The notes under the pieces: model-generated
What the model was told of the DNA's origin: nothing
Database searches by the model: none
What the model saw: only the letters and a program-made list of their open reading frames with translations
Shown here: piece by piece, positions 6,293 to 12,154 of the stretch
Position numbering within the stretch: position 1 is the first letter of the stretch
How the letters are laid out: each line of letters starts with the position of its first letter
Assembly: GCA_003524435.1 (NCBI GenBank)
Contig: DQHP01000007.1
Location: 13,710-25,863, forward strand
Direction: 5' to 3'
Length of the DNA stretch: 12,154 nt
Origin: Microbacterium sp.
GTDB lineage: Bacteria; Actinomycetota; Actinomycetes; Actinomycetales; Microbacteriaceae
Program-made: the position numbers and the translations under genes

Positions 6293-7262
6293 TGCGGGGG
6301 CTTCGCGCCCCAAGACCACCGGCCTTGCAAAAGGACCCGCAGTGCCCGGCGTCGCTAAGGTCGACCCGATCCTCACTGTCGATGGTGTGGAGCGGCGCTT
6401 CGGCGGCTTGACCGCAGTGGATGTCGATCATCTCGAGATTCCTCGCGGCGCCATCACTGCGCTGATCGGTCCCAACGGAGCGGGCAAGACGACCCTGTTC
6501 AACCTGCTCTGCGGCTTCGATCGTCCGAACGCCGGAAAGTGGTCGTTCGACGGCAAGAACCTTTCGGGTATCCCCTCGTTCAAGGTCGCTCGCATGGGCC
6601 AGGTCCGCACGTTCCAGCTCACGAAGTCGCTGTCGCTGCTGACCGTGCTGGAGAACATGAAGCTCGGCGCCACGCACCAGCGCGGCGAGGGATTCTGGGC
6701 CAGCCTGTTCCCGTTCTTGTGGCGAGAACAGGACAACGAGATTGAAATACGCGCGCGCGACCTGCTGACTCGGTTCAAGCTCGACGCCAAGGAGAAGGAC
6801 TTCGCCGCCTCGCTCTCGGGCGGGCAGCGCAAGCTCCTCGAAATGGCGCGGGCGCTGATGAGCGATCCGACGCTGGTGATGCTCGATGAGCCCATGGCCG
6901 GTGTCAACCCTGCGCTGACGCAGTCGCTTCTCGATCACATTCTCGATCTGAAAGAGCTCGGCATGACCGTGCTCTTCGTCGAGCACGACATGCATATGGT
7001 GCGCCACATCGCTGACTGGGTGGTCGTCATGGCCGAGGGTCGCGTGGTCGCTGAGGGTCCGCCAGACCAGGTCATGGATGACCCCGCCGTCATCGATGCG
7101 TATCTCGGTGCGCATCAGGATGTTGACCTGGGCGCCGTCACCGGTCGCATTGTCGTGCCATCGGATGCTGAAGCCATCAAGATGCGCAAGAAAATCGAGG
7201 CCGAAGCGGAAGCTGAGATCGAAGAGACCGAACCGGCGGCAAACGATGGGGAGAAGTCATGA
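6282..7262 (+). CDS. livG: Branched-chain amino acid-type ABC transporter ATP-binding protein LivG
   Basis: This ABC ATPase has 326 residues from a TTG at 6282. Motifs: Walker A GPNGAGKT (63-70); Q-loop at TFQLTKS (110-116); signature LSGGQ (178-182); Walker B LVMLDEP (198-204); H-loop His235. The NVNPAL-like LivG motif AGVNPAL follows Walker B. It hydrolyses ATP on the cytoplasmic face to drive LivHM. The TTG is supported by AGAGGGAG at 6267-6274 (7-nt spacing) and overlaps livM. An alternative GTG at 6342, also with an AAGGA upstream, would give 306 residues and start closer to the usual family N-terminus. LivG is normally about 250-260 residues. Here an additional C-terminal tail from about 280 ends in a charged, Glu/Ala-rich helix (302-317). 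The gene overlaps livF by 4 nt (ATGA). Confidence 0.94.
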   Translation: MSSNAGASRPKTTGLAKGPAVPGVAKVDPILTVDGVERRFGGLTAVDVDHLEIPRGAITALIGPNGAGKTTLFNLLCGFDRPNAGKWSFDGKNLSGIPSFKVARMGQVRTFQLTKSLSLLTVLENMKLGATHQRGEGFWASLFPFLWREQDNEIEIRARDLLTRFKLDAKEKDFAASLSGGQRKLLEMARALMSDPTLVMLDEPMAGVNPALTQSLLDHILDLKELGMTVLFVEHDMHMVRHIADWVVVMAEGRVVAEGPPDQVMDDPAVIDAYLGAHQDVDLGAVTGRIVVPSDAEAIKMRKKIEAEAEAEIEETEPAANDGEKS

Positions 7263-7996
7263 CCGAAGACAACGTCGTCGTTGAACTCGCTGATGTCCAC
7301 GCCGGCTATCTGCCGGGCGTGAACATTCTCAACGGAGCGAACCTCGTCGCCCGTCAGGGCGAACTGATCGGCATTATCGGCCCGAACGGCGCGGGAAAGT
7401 CGACGCTGCTGAAGGCGATTTTCGGAATGGTGCAGGTGCGCTCCGGCGAGATCACCGTCAAAGGTGAAAGTATCCTCGGGCTGAAAGCCGACAAACTCGT
7501 CAAGCGCGGTGTTGCTTTCGTGCCGCAGACGAATAATGTCTTTCCGTCGCTGACGATCGAAGAGAATCTGCAGATGGGGCTCTACCAGAACCCCAAAATC
7601 TATGCAGAGCGCCTCGAGTTCGTCTGCGGGATCTTCGCCGAACTGGGCACGCGGCTCAAGCAGCGTGCCGGGTCACTTTCTGGTGGTGAGCGACAGATGG
7701 TCGCGATGTCTCGGGCGCTGATGATGGACCCTTCCGTGTTGCTGCTGGATGAGCCATCGGCGGGACTCAGCCCTGTACGCCAGGATGACGCGTTTATCCG
7801 CGTCTCCGACATCAACAAGGCTGGCGTCACCACGATCATGGTCGAGCAGAACGCACGGCGCTGCCTCCAGATCTGCGACCGCGCCTACGTCCTCGACCAG
7901 GGCCGCGATGCCTACGAGGGCACCGGTCGCGACCTGCTCAACGACCCGAAGGTCATCGGGCTGTACCTCGGAACGCTCGGCACCGAGGCCGCGTAG
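7259..7996 (+). CDS. livF: Branched-chain amino acid-type ABC transporter ATP-binding protein LivF
   Basis: This 245-residue ABC ATPase is normal length for LivF. Motifs: Walker A GPNGAGKS (41-48); Q-loop Gln90 in FVPQTNN; signature LSGGE (140-144); Walker B LLLDEPSAGLSP (161-172). MVEQNARRCLQICDRAYVL (194-212) carries Gln197 where most ABC ATPases have the H-loop His; a Gln here is usual for LivF. It forms a heterodimer with LivG, so one ATP site lacks the switch histidine. The ATG overlaps the livG stop, and GGGGAG at 7248-7253 lies 5 nt upstream. It is the last gene of the operon; a strong intrinsic terminator starts 15 nt after its stop. Confidence 0.95.
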   Translation: MTEDNVVVELADVHAGYLPGVNILNGANLVARQGELIGIIGPNGAGKSTLLKAIFGMVQVRSGEITVKGESILGLKADKLVKRGVAFVPQTNNVFPSLTIEENLQMGLYQNPKIYAERLEFVCGIFAELGTRLKQRAGSLSGGERQMVAMSRALMMDPSVLLLDEPSAGLSPVRQDDAFIRVSDINKAGVTTIMVEQNARRCLQICDRAYVLDQGRDAYEGTGRDLLNDPKVIGLYLGTLGTEAA

Positions 7997-8011
7997 CCGT
8001 AGCCACAGCGC

Positions 8012-8054
8012 AAAAGGAGGGCCCGGATGCCGAAGCATCCGGGCCCTCCTTTTT
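8012..8054. terminator. Bidirectional intrinsic terminator between livF and the binding-protein gene
   Basis: A perfect 19-bp stem has arms 8012-8030 (AAAAGGAGGGCCCGGATGC) and 8035-8053 around the tetraloop CGAA. It is followed by a run of five T on the plus strand and, reading leftward, by the A-run complement (TTTTG). It therefore ends both the rightward livHMGF transcript and the leftward lipoprotein transcript, whose stop codon begins only 8 nt away. Confidence 0.95.
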
Positions 8055-8061
8055 ATGGATA

Positions 8062-9318
8062 TTACTTGATGCGCGTGGTCATGTTCTCGGCATCGAACTC
8101 GTAGACGCCAATCGCAGCGCCCTTCGGGTCGTTGTTCTCATCGAACGTGATCTCACCGGAGTAACCGTCATAGTCGGCGGTGCCTCCACCATTGATGATC
8201 TCAGCGCACTCGGCGAAGCTGGTGCACTTCTCACCATCGCCTGAGCCACCGGAGACCTCCTGCATGTACTCAGCAATGTCCTCACCCTCGACAGACACAC
8301 CCTGCAGCGCCGCAAGGGCGATCAGGATCGTCGCGTCATAGGCCTCGGCCGAGTAGGTCACGGCGTCGATGGGCTCGTTGCCCTCGGCAGTCCAGACCTC
8401 GTTGAGCTGGTCGATGAAGTCGTCAGGCAGCTCTGCGCCTGCGCGCGTGCCCTTCGATCCCTCAAGGCTCACCGGGATGTCAGCACCCCAGTCCTTCAGG
8501 TTTCCATCGACCAGGTACAGCGCGCCGGTGTCAACGCCAGCGTTGCCGAGCAGCGGTGCAATCGTCGCGAACTGGTCGTACGAGACGATGGCCACGGCAT
8601 CCGGGTTAGCGGCGGCGACATCTGCCACCTGAGCGTTGAACTGGCCATCACCCTGGTTGTACGAGCTCTCGGCGACAACTTCGCCACCGGTGCTTTCGAA
8701 GGTCGTCTTGATTGCTTCGAACAGGCCCGTGCCGTACGGGTCGTTCTGGTAGATGATGCCGAGGGTCTTGTGCCCGTCCTCAGCGATCTGGTTGCCGAGC
8801 ACCTCACCCTGAAGGCTGTCACTCGGCGCGGTGCGGAAGTACATCGGGTTGATGCCGGTGAACTCTGCGGACGTGTTCGACGGAGACACCGTGAGGATGC
8901 CAGCGCCTGCGTTGCCGTCAAGGATCAACTTGCTAACGCTCGAGGATGCCGCACCGATCATTGCCGTCACACCGGCACTCTGAAGGTTGGTGATCGAGGT
9001 CTCGTACGCCTTGTTGTCGAGGTCGCCCTCGTCATCGCTGGTCAATTCGACGGTGATGCCTGCGTCTGCTTCGTTGATCTGCGCGACGGCGAGCTGAACA
9101 CCGGACTCCATTGGCGCACCCAGGAATGCGAGCGTTCCCGTGGACGGCAAGAGCGAGCCCAGCTTGAGTGACAGGTCGACATCTGCCGGCCGTTCGGAGT
9201 TTGTGCCTTCGTCGGGCGCTGCCTCGGGCGTGCTCGCGCATCCCGAGATTACGAGGGCGGATGCACCCACGAGTGCGAATGCTGCGAGCCACTTCGGGCG
9301 CGGCTGTGTGCGGTTCAT
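8062..9318 (-). CDS. ABC transporter substrate-binding lipoprotein (LivK-like, Peripla_BP_6 type)
   Basis: From the ATG at 9318 the protein has 418 residues. It begins with a lipoprotein signal peptide: basic MNRTQPRPKW, a hydrophobic stretch, and the lipobox ISGC with Cys27. Mature sequence has a type I periplasmic binding fold: LKLGSLLPSTGTLAFLGAP (51-69), GAASSSVSKLI (122-132), TVSPSNTS (143-150), GIIYQNDPYGTGL (187-199) and DGYSGEITFD (384-393). Two cysteines (365, 371) may form a disulfide. It would be anchored on the outer face of the membrane and hand substrate to LivHM. AAAGGAG at 9323-9329 supports this start over the ATG at 9354, which lacks such a site and would add 12 residues before the signal peptide. 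It is convergent with livHMGF and probably belongs to it. A branched-chain amino acid is the default guess for ligand; amide or urea binders share the fold. Confidence 0.93.
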   Translation of the reverse strand: MNRTQPRPKWLAAFALVGASALVISGCASTPEAAPDEGTNSERPADVDLSLKLGSLLPSTGTLAFLGAPMESGVQLAVAQINEADAGITVELTSDDEGDLDNKAYETSITNLQSAGVTAMIGAASSSVSKLILDGNAGAGILTVSPSNTSAEFTGINPMYFRTAPSDSLQGEVLGNQIAEDGHKTLGIIYQNDPYGTGLFEAIKTTFESTGGEVVAESSYNQGDGQFNAQVADVAAANPDAVAIVSYDQFATIAPLLGNAGVDTGALYLVDGNLKDWGADIPVSLEGSKGTRAGAELPDDFIDQLNEVWTAEGNEPIDAVTYSAEAYDATILIALAALQGVSVEGEDIAEYMQEVSGGSGDGEKCTSFAECAEIINGGGTADYDGYSGEITFDENNDPKGAAIGVYEFDAENMTTRIK

Positions 9319-9433
9319 AATGCTCCTTTGCCTACTACGCGCATGGCAGTGCATGCTCGGATGCTCTTACCCTATGGCGACGGCGCAAAAGATAGGTATC
9401 AGTGCGCTAACGATCTGGTTTCGCCGTGCAACG

Positions 9434-10363
9434 TCAAACGGGCGGCACCACTCGCGTTCGGCGATGTCGACGCGCAGCAAGCACGAGATCGATCATGAAT
9501 ACCGCGACCGCGATCCACACGATGATGAACCCGACCCAGCGCTCTGGAGGCATTGGCTCGTGCAGGATGAACACTCCGGTGAGGAACTGCATGATCGGCG
9601 TCATGAACTGGATCATTCCGATGACCGTGAGATTGATGCGGCGAGCGCCTGCGGCGAACAGCAACAGTGGCACGGCCGTGGCGACACCGGCGAACAGCAT
9701 GAGGATCGTGTGTGACGTGCTCACTGTGCCAAAAGTGATGCCGCTGGTTTGCGCGACGATGATGAGTTGCACGAGCGCAATAGGGATAAGCCAGAACGAT
9801 TCGAGGGTGAGCCCGCTCACCGCATCCACCGCCGGCCCGATCTTCTTCTTGACGAGCCCGTAGGTGCCGAAGGATGCAGTCAGCAACAACGCGATCCACG
9901 GGAACGAGCCGTAGCCGATGATGATCACGACCACGGCAGCGACGGCGATGCCGATCGCTACCCATTGCAGCCAGCGAATCCGCTCATGCAGCACGAAGAC
10001 ACCCAGTAGCACCGTGGTGATCGGGTTGATGAAATAGCCCAGTGCCGTCTCGACAACATGCCCGCTCAGGGTGCCGATGACAAAAACTTGCCAGTTGACG
10101 TAGATCAGTACACCCGCGAGCGCCGTCCATCCCAGAAGCCGAGGCTGCCGGATGATCGCCATGATCCGTCGCCACCCGCCCGCGACGGTGAGCAACAGCA
10201 CACAGAAGACGAGTGAGAAGAGCACCCGTGCGGCGACGACCTCCCACGGACCGGTCGGCAAGAGCAGAAGAAAATACAGCGGAAGGACGCCCCAGAGCAA
10301 GTAGGCGCCGCCCGCATAGAGCCCGCCCGCAACGCGATTACGGGAGGATGCTTCAATGCTCAC
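9434..10363 (-). CDS. rarD: EamA/DMT-superfamily transporter, RarD family
   Basis: This 309-residue protein has about ten hydrophobic segments and two EamA halves. RarD-type marks are GGAYLLWGVLPLYFLLL (18-34), IYVNWQVFVIGTLSGHVVE (87-105), LGYFINPITTVLLGVFVLHE (108-127), FGTYGLVKKKIGP (165-177) and MTPIMQFLTGVFILHEPM (254-271). The RarD family is named after the E. coli 'chloramphenicol-sensitive' protein; its substrates are not established, and export of amino acids or other metabolites is typical of the superfamily. The start is a GTG at 10363: an in-frame TAG lies four codons upstream, so no earlier start exists. GGAG ends only 2 nt before it, so initiation may be weak or near-leaderless. 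It lies on the same strand as the lipoprotein gene, 115 nt upstream of it. No strong terminator is visible between them, so read-through is possible. It is divergent from the Hsp70-like gene. Confidence 0.93.
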   Translation of the reverse strand: MSIEASSRNRVAGGLYAGGAYLLWGVLPLYFLLLLPTGPWEVVAARVLFSLVFCVLLLTVAGGWRRIMAIIRQPRLLGWTALAGVLIYVNWQVFVIGTLSGHVVETALGYFINPITTVLLGVFVLHERIRWLQWVAIGIAVAAVVVIIIGYGSFPWIALLLTASFGTYGLVKKKIGPAVDAVSGLTLESFWLIPIALVQLIIVAQTSGITFGTVSTSHTILMLFAGVATAVPLLLFAAGARRINLTVIGMIQFMTPIMQFLTGVFILHEPMPPERWVGFIIVWIAVAVFMIDLVLAARRHRRTRVVPPV

Positions 10364-10506
10364 TGCTCCACACTAGGGCCCATCTCACACACGGGTGTCA
10401 GCGGCCCGAATAAATAAGTCTGGCGTTTCGAGTAATTCGGTCCTATAGTGTCAAGCAACTAGGCGTATAACCTAGTTTTCGGTCTTTGGGGGATCGTAGG
10501 AGTAGC
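10364..10506. promoter_or_regulatory. Divergent promoter region between rarD and the Hsp70-like gene
   Basis: For the rightward gene, TATAGT (10444-10449) and TATAAC (10466-10471) each match the -10 consensus at five of six bases, but neither has a good -35 box at 16-18 nt. For the leftward gene, a TTGACA is present on the minus strand (around 10448-10453), but no clear -10 box follows at 17 nt. The middle part is AT-rich. An inverted repeat overlapping TATAAC is listed separately. Confidence 0.45.
10457..10477. promoter_or_regulatory. 7-bp inverted repeat overlapping a -10-like box
   Basis: Arms AACTAGG (10457-10463) and CCTAGTT (10471-10477) flank CGTATAA, so the repeat covers the candidate -10 box TATAAC. 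It lies 29 nt before the Hsp70-like start codon. It could be an operator; with no U-run after it, it is not a terminator. Confidence 0.45.
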
Positions 10507-12154
10507 GTGAGCAACTGGGATTTTGCTCTCGCGATTGACATCGGCAACAGTCGAGTCGTTTCGGCTATTGCGCGAGTCACGCGGAGCGAACAAACGCAAG
10601 CCGCCGTGTTCTCATTTAGCAATAATGAACACAGTGCGACGTCTGCTGTATTCGTCGACAGTGATGGGTCACTGTCCTTTGCGGATGAAGCCGAACGGCG
10701 AGGCCGCGAGCGTCCTGAGCGCCTCGTCCGCGAGTTTGCACATCAGATGGGCGATGACGTCCCCGTGATGGTCGGCGAATACGCGATCCGTGCCGAGGAT
10801 CTCTACGCACGCATGTGCGCATGGATCATCAGCGTTGTCACCGTGAGCGAAGGCGCAGCACCGGCGGTGATCGCTATCACCGTGCCGACCGCGTGGGGCG
10901 GGCATCGGCGGGCAGCGATTGCAGCGGCGTTGGAGCGGGCAGGCGTTTCAGACGCTGTTTTGCTGAGCGAGGCCGAGTCTGTCGCTCGACACTACGAGCT
11001 TTCGCACCCACTCCAGGCCGGGCAGATGCTCGCGGTGTATGACCTCGGCGGAACGAAGTTCGATGCTCTCGTACTGCGCAAACGCATCGCGGCCGGTGTC
11101 GGCTCTCAACCCATCGGCGAGCAGGTCCACATTAACGACCTCGGCGGAGCAAATTTCGATGAGCTTCTGCTTCGTCAGGTGATGGCGACAGCTGGTGCCT
11201 TAGCGTCGAACGCCGGCGACGAGCTCCCTGCGCTGGCCACCTTGCAGCGCGAGGTTGTGAAAGCGAAGGAAACACTCTCTTCTGAGGCCGATGCCACCCT
11301 TCAGCTGGAGTTCTCATCGGGCCCTGCGACCGTGCGCATCAACCGTTCTGAGTTCGAGGCGTTGATCGACGATCCGCTGGAACAGACGCTGGATGCGTTA
11401 GATCTCGCCGTAGAATCGGCCGGAATCGATGCCAACAAACTCGAGGCGATTCTGCTCACTGGTGGATCCTCGCGGATCCCCCTCGTCGCCCAACGCCTGT
11501 CGGAGCGATTCAACCGCCCGCTCGTCGCGGAGGATGACCCGAAAGCTACCGTTGCCCTCGGCGCGGCGCATATCGCATGGGATCGACTGCACGACGGCAT
11601 CACCCCTCGCTCTGCCGTAGCCCTCGTAGAAGATGCCGCCTCGGCCGCGCCCTCCACCGAATTGGAAGCGATGTCTGTCGCATCCGGCACGTCATCCGCG
11701 GGGTCGCTGACGGTGCAGCGTCCGCCAGCGCGGAAGTCGTGGTGGTCGAAATCACCCATCCTCATCACCACTGCTGCGGCCTTCATCGCCTGTGCGATCG
11801 TGTTCAGCAACTCGACAGCCGCCGGGTCTCGGTGGCCCGATTTCATCCAAACCATGTCCGAGGAAGCGACGTCGCTCGTTGATCCGCTGATCTTGCAGAA
11901 CTTCTCGACGCCGGCTTCTGGAACGTCAGAATCGGCGGTGGAATCTGCCGAGGCTGGCGGGCCACCCGCGTCACGAGATCGAAGTGCGTCCCGCGAACGA
12001 ACAGTGCCGCGCGATGCGGACGAACCAATGGCACGCAGCCGCGGGCTCTCCGAGACCGACACCGTGGCAGATGGCCCTCGCAAGACTCCGAAGTCGCCCT
12101 CGAAGCCGTCGAAGCCCTCCGGGCCGAAGGCCGAACCGTCTGGCCCGCCGGTCG
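10507..12154 (+). CDS. Membrane-anchored Hsp70-like ATPase without substrate-binding domain, C-terminus cut by window edge
   Basis: An open frame runs from a GTG at 10507 (AGGAG at 10498-10502, 4 nt upstream) to the right edge, 549 residues without a stop. Residues about 7-360 form an Hsp70 actin-type ATPase domain: phosphate-1 ALAIDIGNSRVVSAI (7-21), connect region AITVPTAWGGHRRAAI (123-138) and LLSEAESVA (152-160), phosphate-2 VYDLGGTKFDALVL (177-190), LGGANFDELLL (212-222) and adenosine motif LLTGGSSRIPLV (316-327). The DnaK beta-sandwich peptide-binding domain is absent. A linker leads to a basic RKSWWSK (409-415) and one membrane span (about 417-434), then a low-complexity Ser/Glu tail ending in a Lys/Pro/Ser-rich stretch (526-549). 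The positive charges before the span put the ATPase in the cytoplasm and the tail outside. This is not DnaK itself. Its role is unknown; single-span Hsp70-like proteins occur in other actinobacteria. Confidence 0.88.
   Translation, partial: MSNWDFALAIDIGNSRVVSAIARVTRSEQTQAAVFSFSNNEHSATSAVFVDSDGSLSFADEAERRGRERPERLVREFAHQMGDDVPVMVGEYAIRAEDLYARMCAWIISVVTVSEGAAPAVIAITVPTAWGGHRRAAIAAALERAGVSDAVLLSEAESVARHYELSHPLQAGQMLAVYDLGGTKFDALVLRKRIAAGVGSQPIGEQVHINDLGGANFDELLLRQVMATAGALASNAGDELPALATLQREVVKAKETLSSEADATLQLEFSSGPATVRINRSEFEALIDDPLEQTLDALDLAVESAGIDANKLEAILLTGGSSRIPLVAQRLSERFNRPLVAEDDPKATVALGAAHIAWDRLHDGITPRSAVALVEDAASAAPSTELEAMSVASGTSSAGSLTVQRPPARKSWWSKSPILITTAAAFIACAIVFSNSTAAGSRWPDFIQTMSEEATSLVDPLILQNFSTPASGTSESAVESAEAGGPPASRDRSASRERTVPRDADEPMARSRGLSETDTVADGPRKTPKSPSKPSKPSGPKAEPSGPPV

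Noticed and set aside
5675..7115. Long minus-strand frames opposite livM and livG
   Set aside because: High-GC antisense shadows of well-identified transporter genes.
9319..9354. Upstream ATG as the lipoprotein start
   Set aside because: The AAAGGAG at 9323-9329 serves the ATG at 9318, which gives a standard lipoprotein signal peptide.
9319..9433. Terminator or promoter between rarD and the lipoprotein gene
   Set aside because: Only a 4-bp GC pairing without a U-run is visible, and no -35/-10 pair at proper spacing can be defended.
11301..12083. 260-codon minus-strand frame opposite the Hsp70-like gene
   Set aside because: It is Ser/Ala/Arg-rich shadow sequence. The plus-strand frame has all Hsp70 motifs and a membrane span and is open to the window edge.
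10507..12154. Naming the right-edge gene dnaK
   Set aside because: The peptide-binding domain is absent and replaced by a membrane span and low-complexity tail; ATP-site motifs also differ.

Overview
The window is high-GC DNA with strong AGGAGG-type ribosome binding sites, several GTG/TTG starts and protein families typical of Actinobacteria. The gene content and sequence style suggest the Microbacteriaceae (a Microbacterium-like organism). That assignment is my inference from protein style, not from a database match. It reads as ordinary chromosome: I see no insertion sequence, phage gene, tRNA, rRNA or CRISPR array.

Layout, left to right. (1) 1-1858, minus strand: a two-gene operon made of an NADPH-dependent FMN reductase and a 14-TM-type DHA2 drug/proton antiporter that runs off the left edge. 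A perfect 9+5+9 inverted repeat (1876-1898) sits directly upstream and is a strong operator candidate. (2) 1899-2291: non-coding, with an unusual G-tract-rich tandem array of about 40-nt units plus one inverted partial copy, downstream of guaB. (3) 2292-3794, minus: guaB, IMP dehydrogenase. (4) 3995-7996, plus: a tightly packed livH-livM-livG-livF operon for a branched-chain-amino-acid-type ABC importer. Its LivH carries an extra N-terminal signal peptide and extracytoplasmic beta-rich domain. (5) 8012-8054: a perfect 19-bp bidirectional terminator. (6) 8062-9318, minus: the matching substrate-binding lipoprotein, convergent with the permease operon. (7) 9434-10363, minus: a RarD-type EamA/DMT transporter. 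(8) 10507-right edge, plus: an Hsp70-like actin-fold ATPase with no substrate-binding domain, a single membrane span and a Pro/Lys/Ser-rich tail, cut by the window edge.

How they fit together: the LivHMGF proteins and the lipoprotein make one complete importer encoded as two convergent transcription units that share a terminator. The substrate, whether branched-chain amino acid, amide, urea or other, cannot be read from the sequence. The reductase/exporter pair looks like an inducible detoxification unit. guaB, rarD and the Hsp70-like gene appear functionally independent.

The most noteworthy items are the LivH fusion, the membrane-anchored Hsp70-like protein with altered ATP-site motifs, the repeat array downstream of guaB, and the operator in front of the reductase/exporter operon. 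I found nothing that clearly amounts to a wholly new defence or mobile system.
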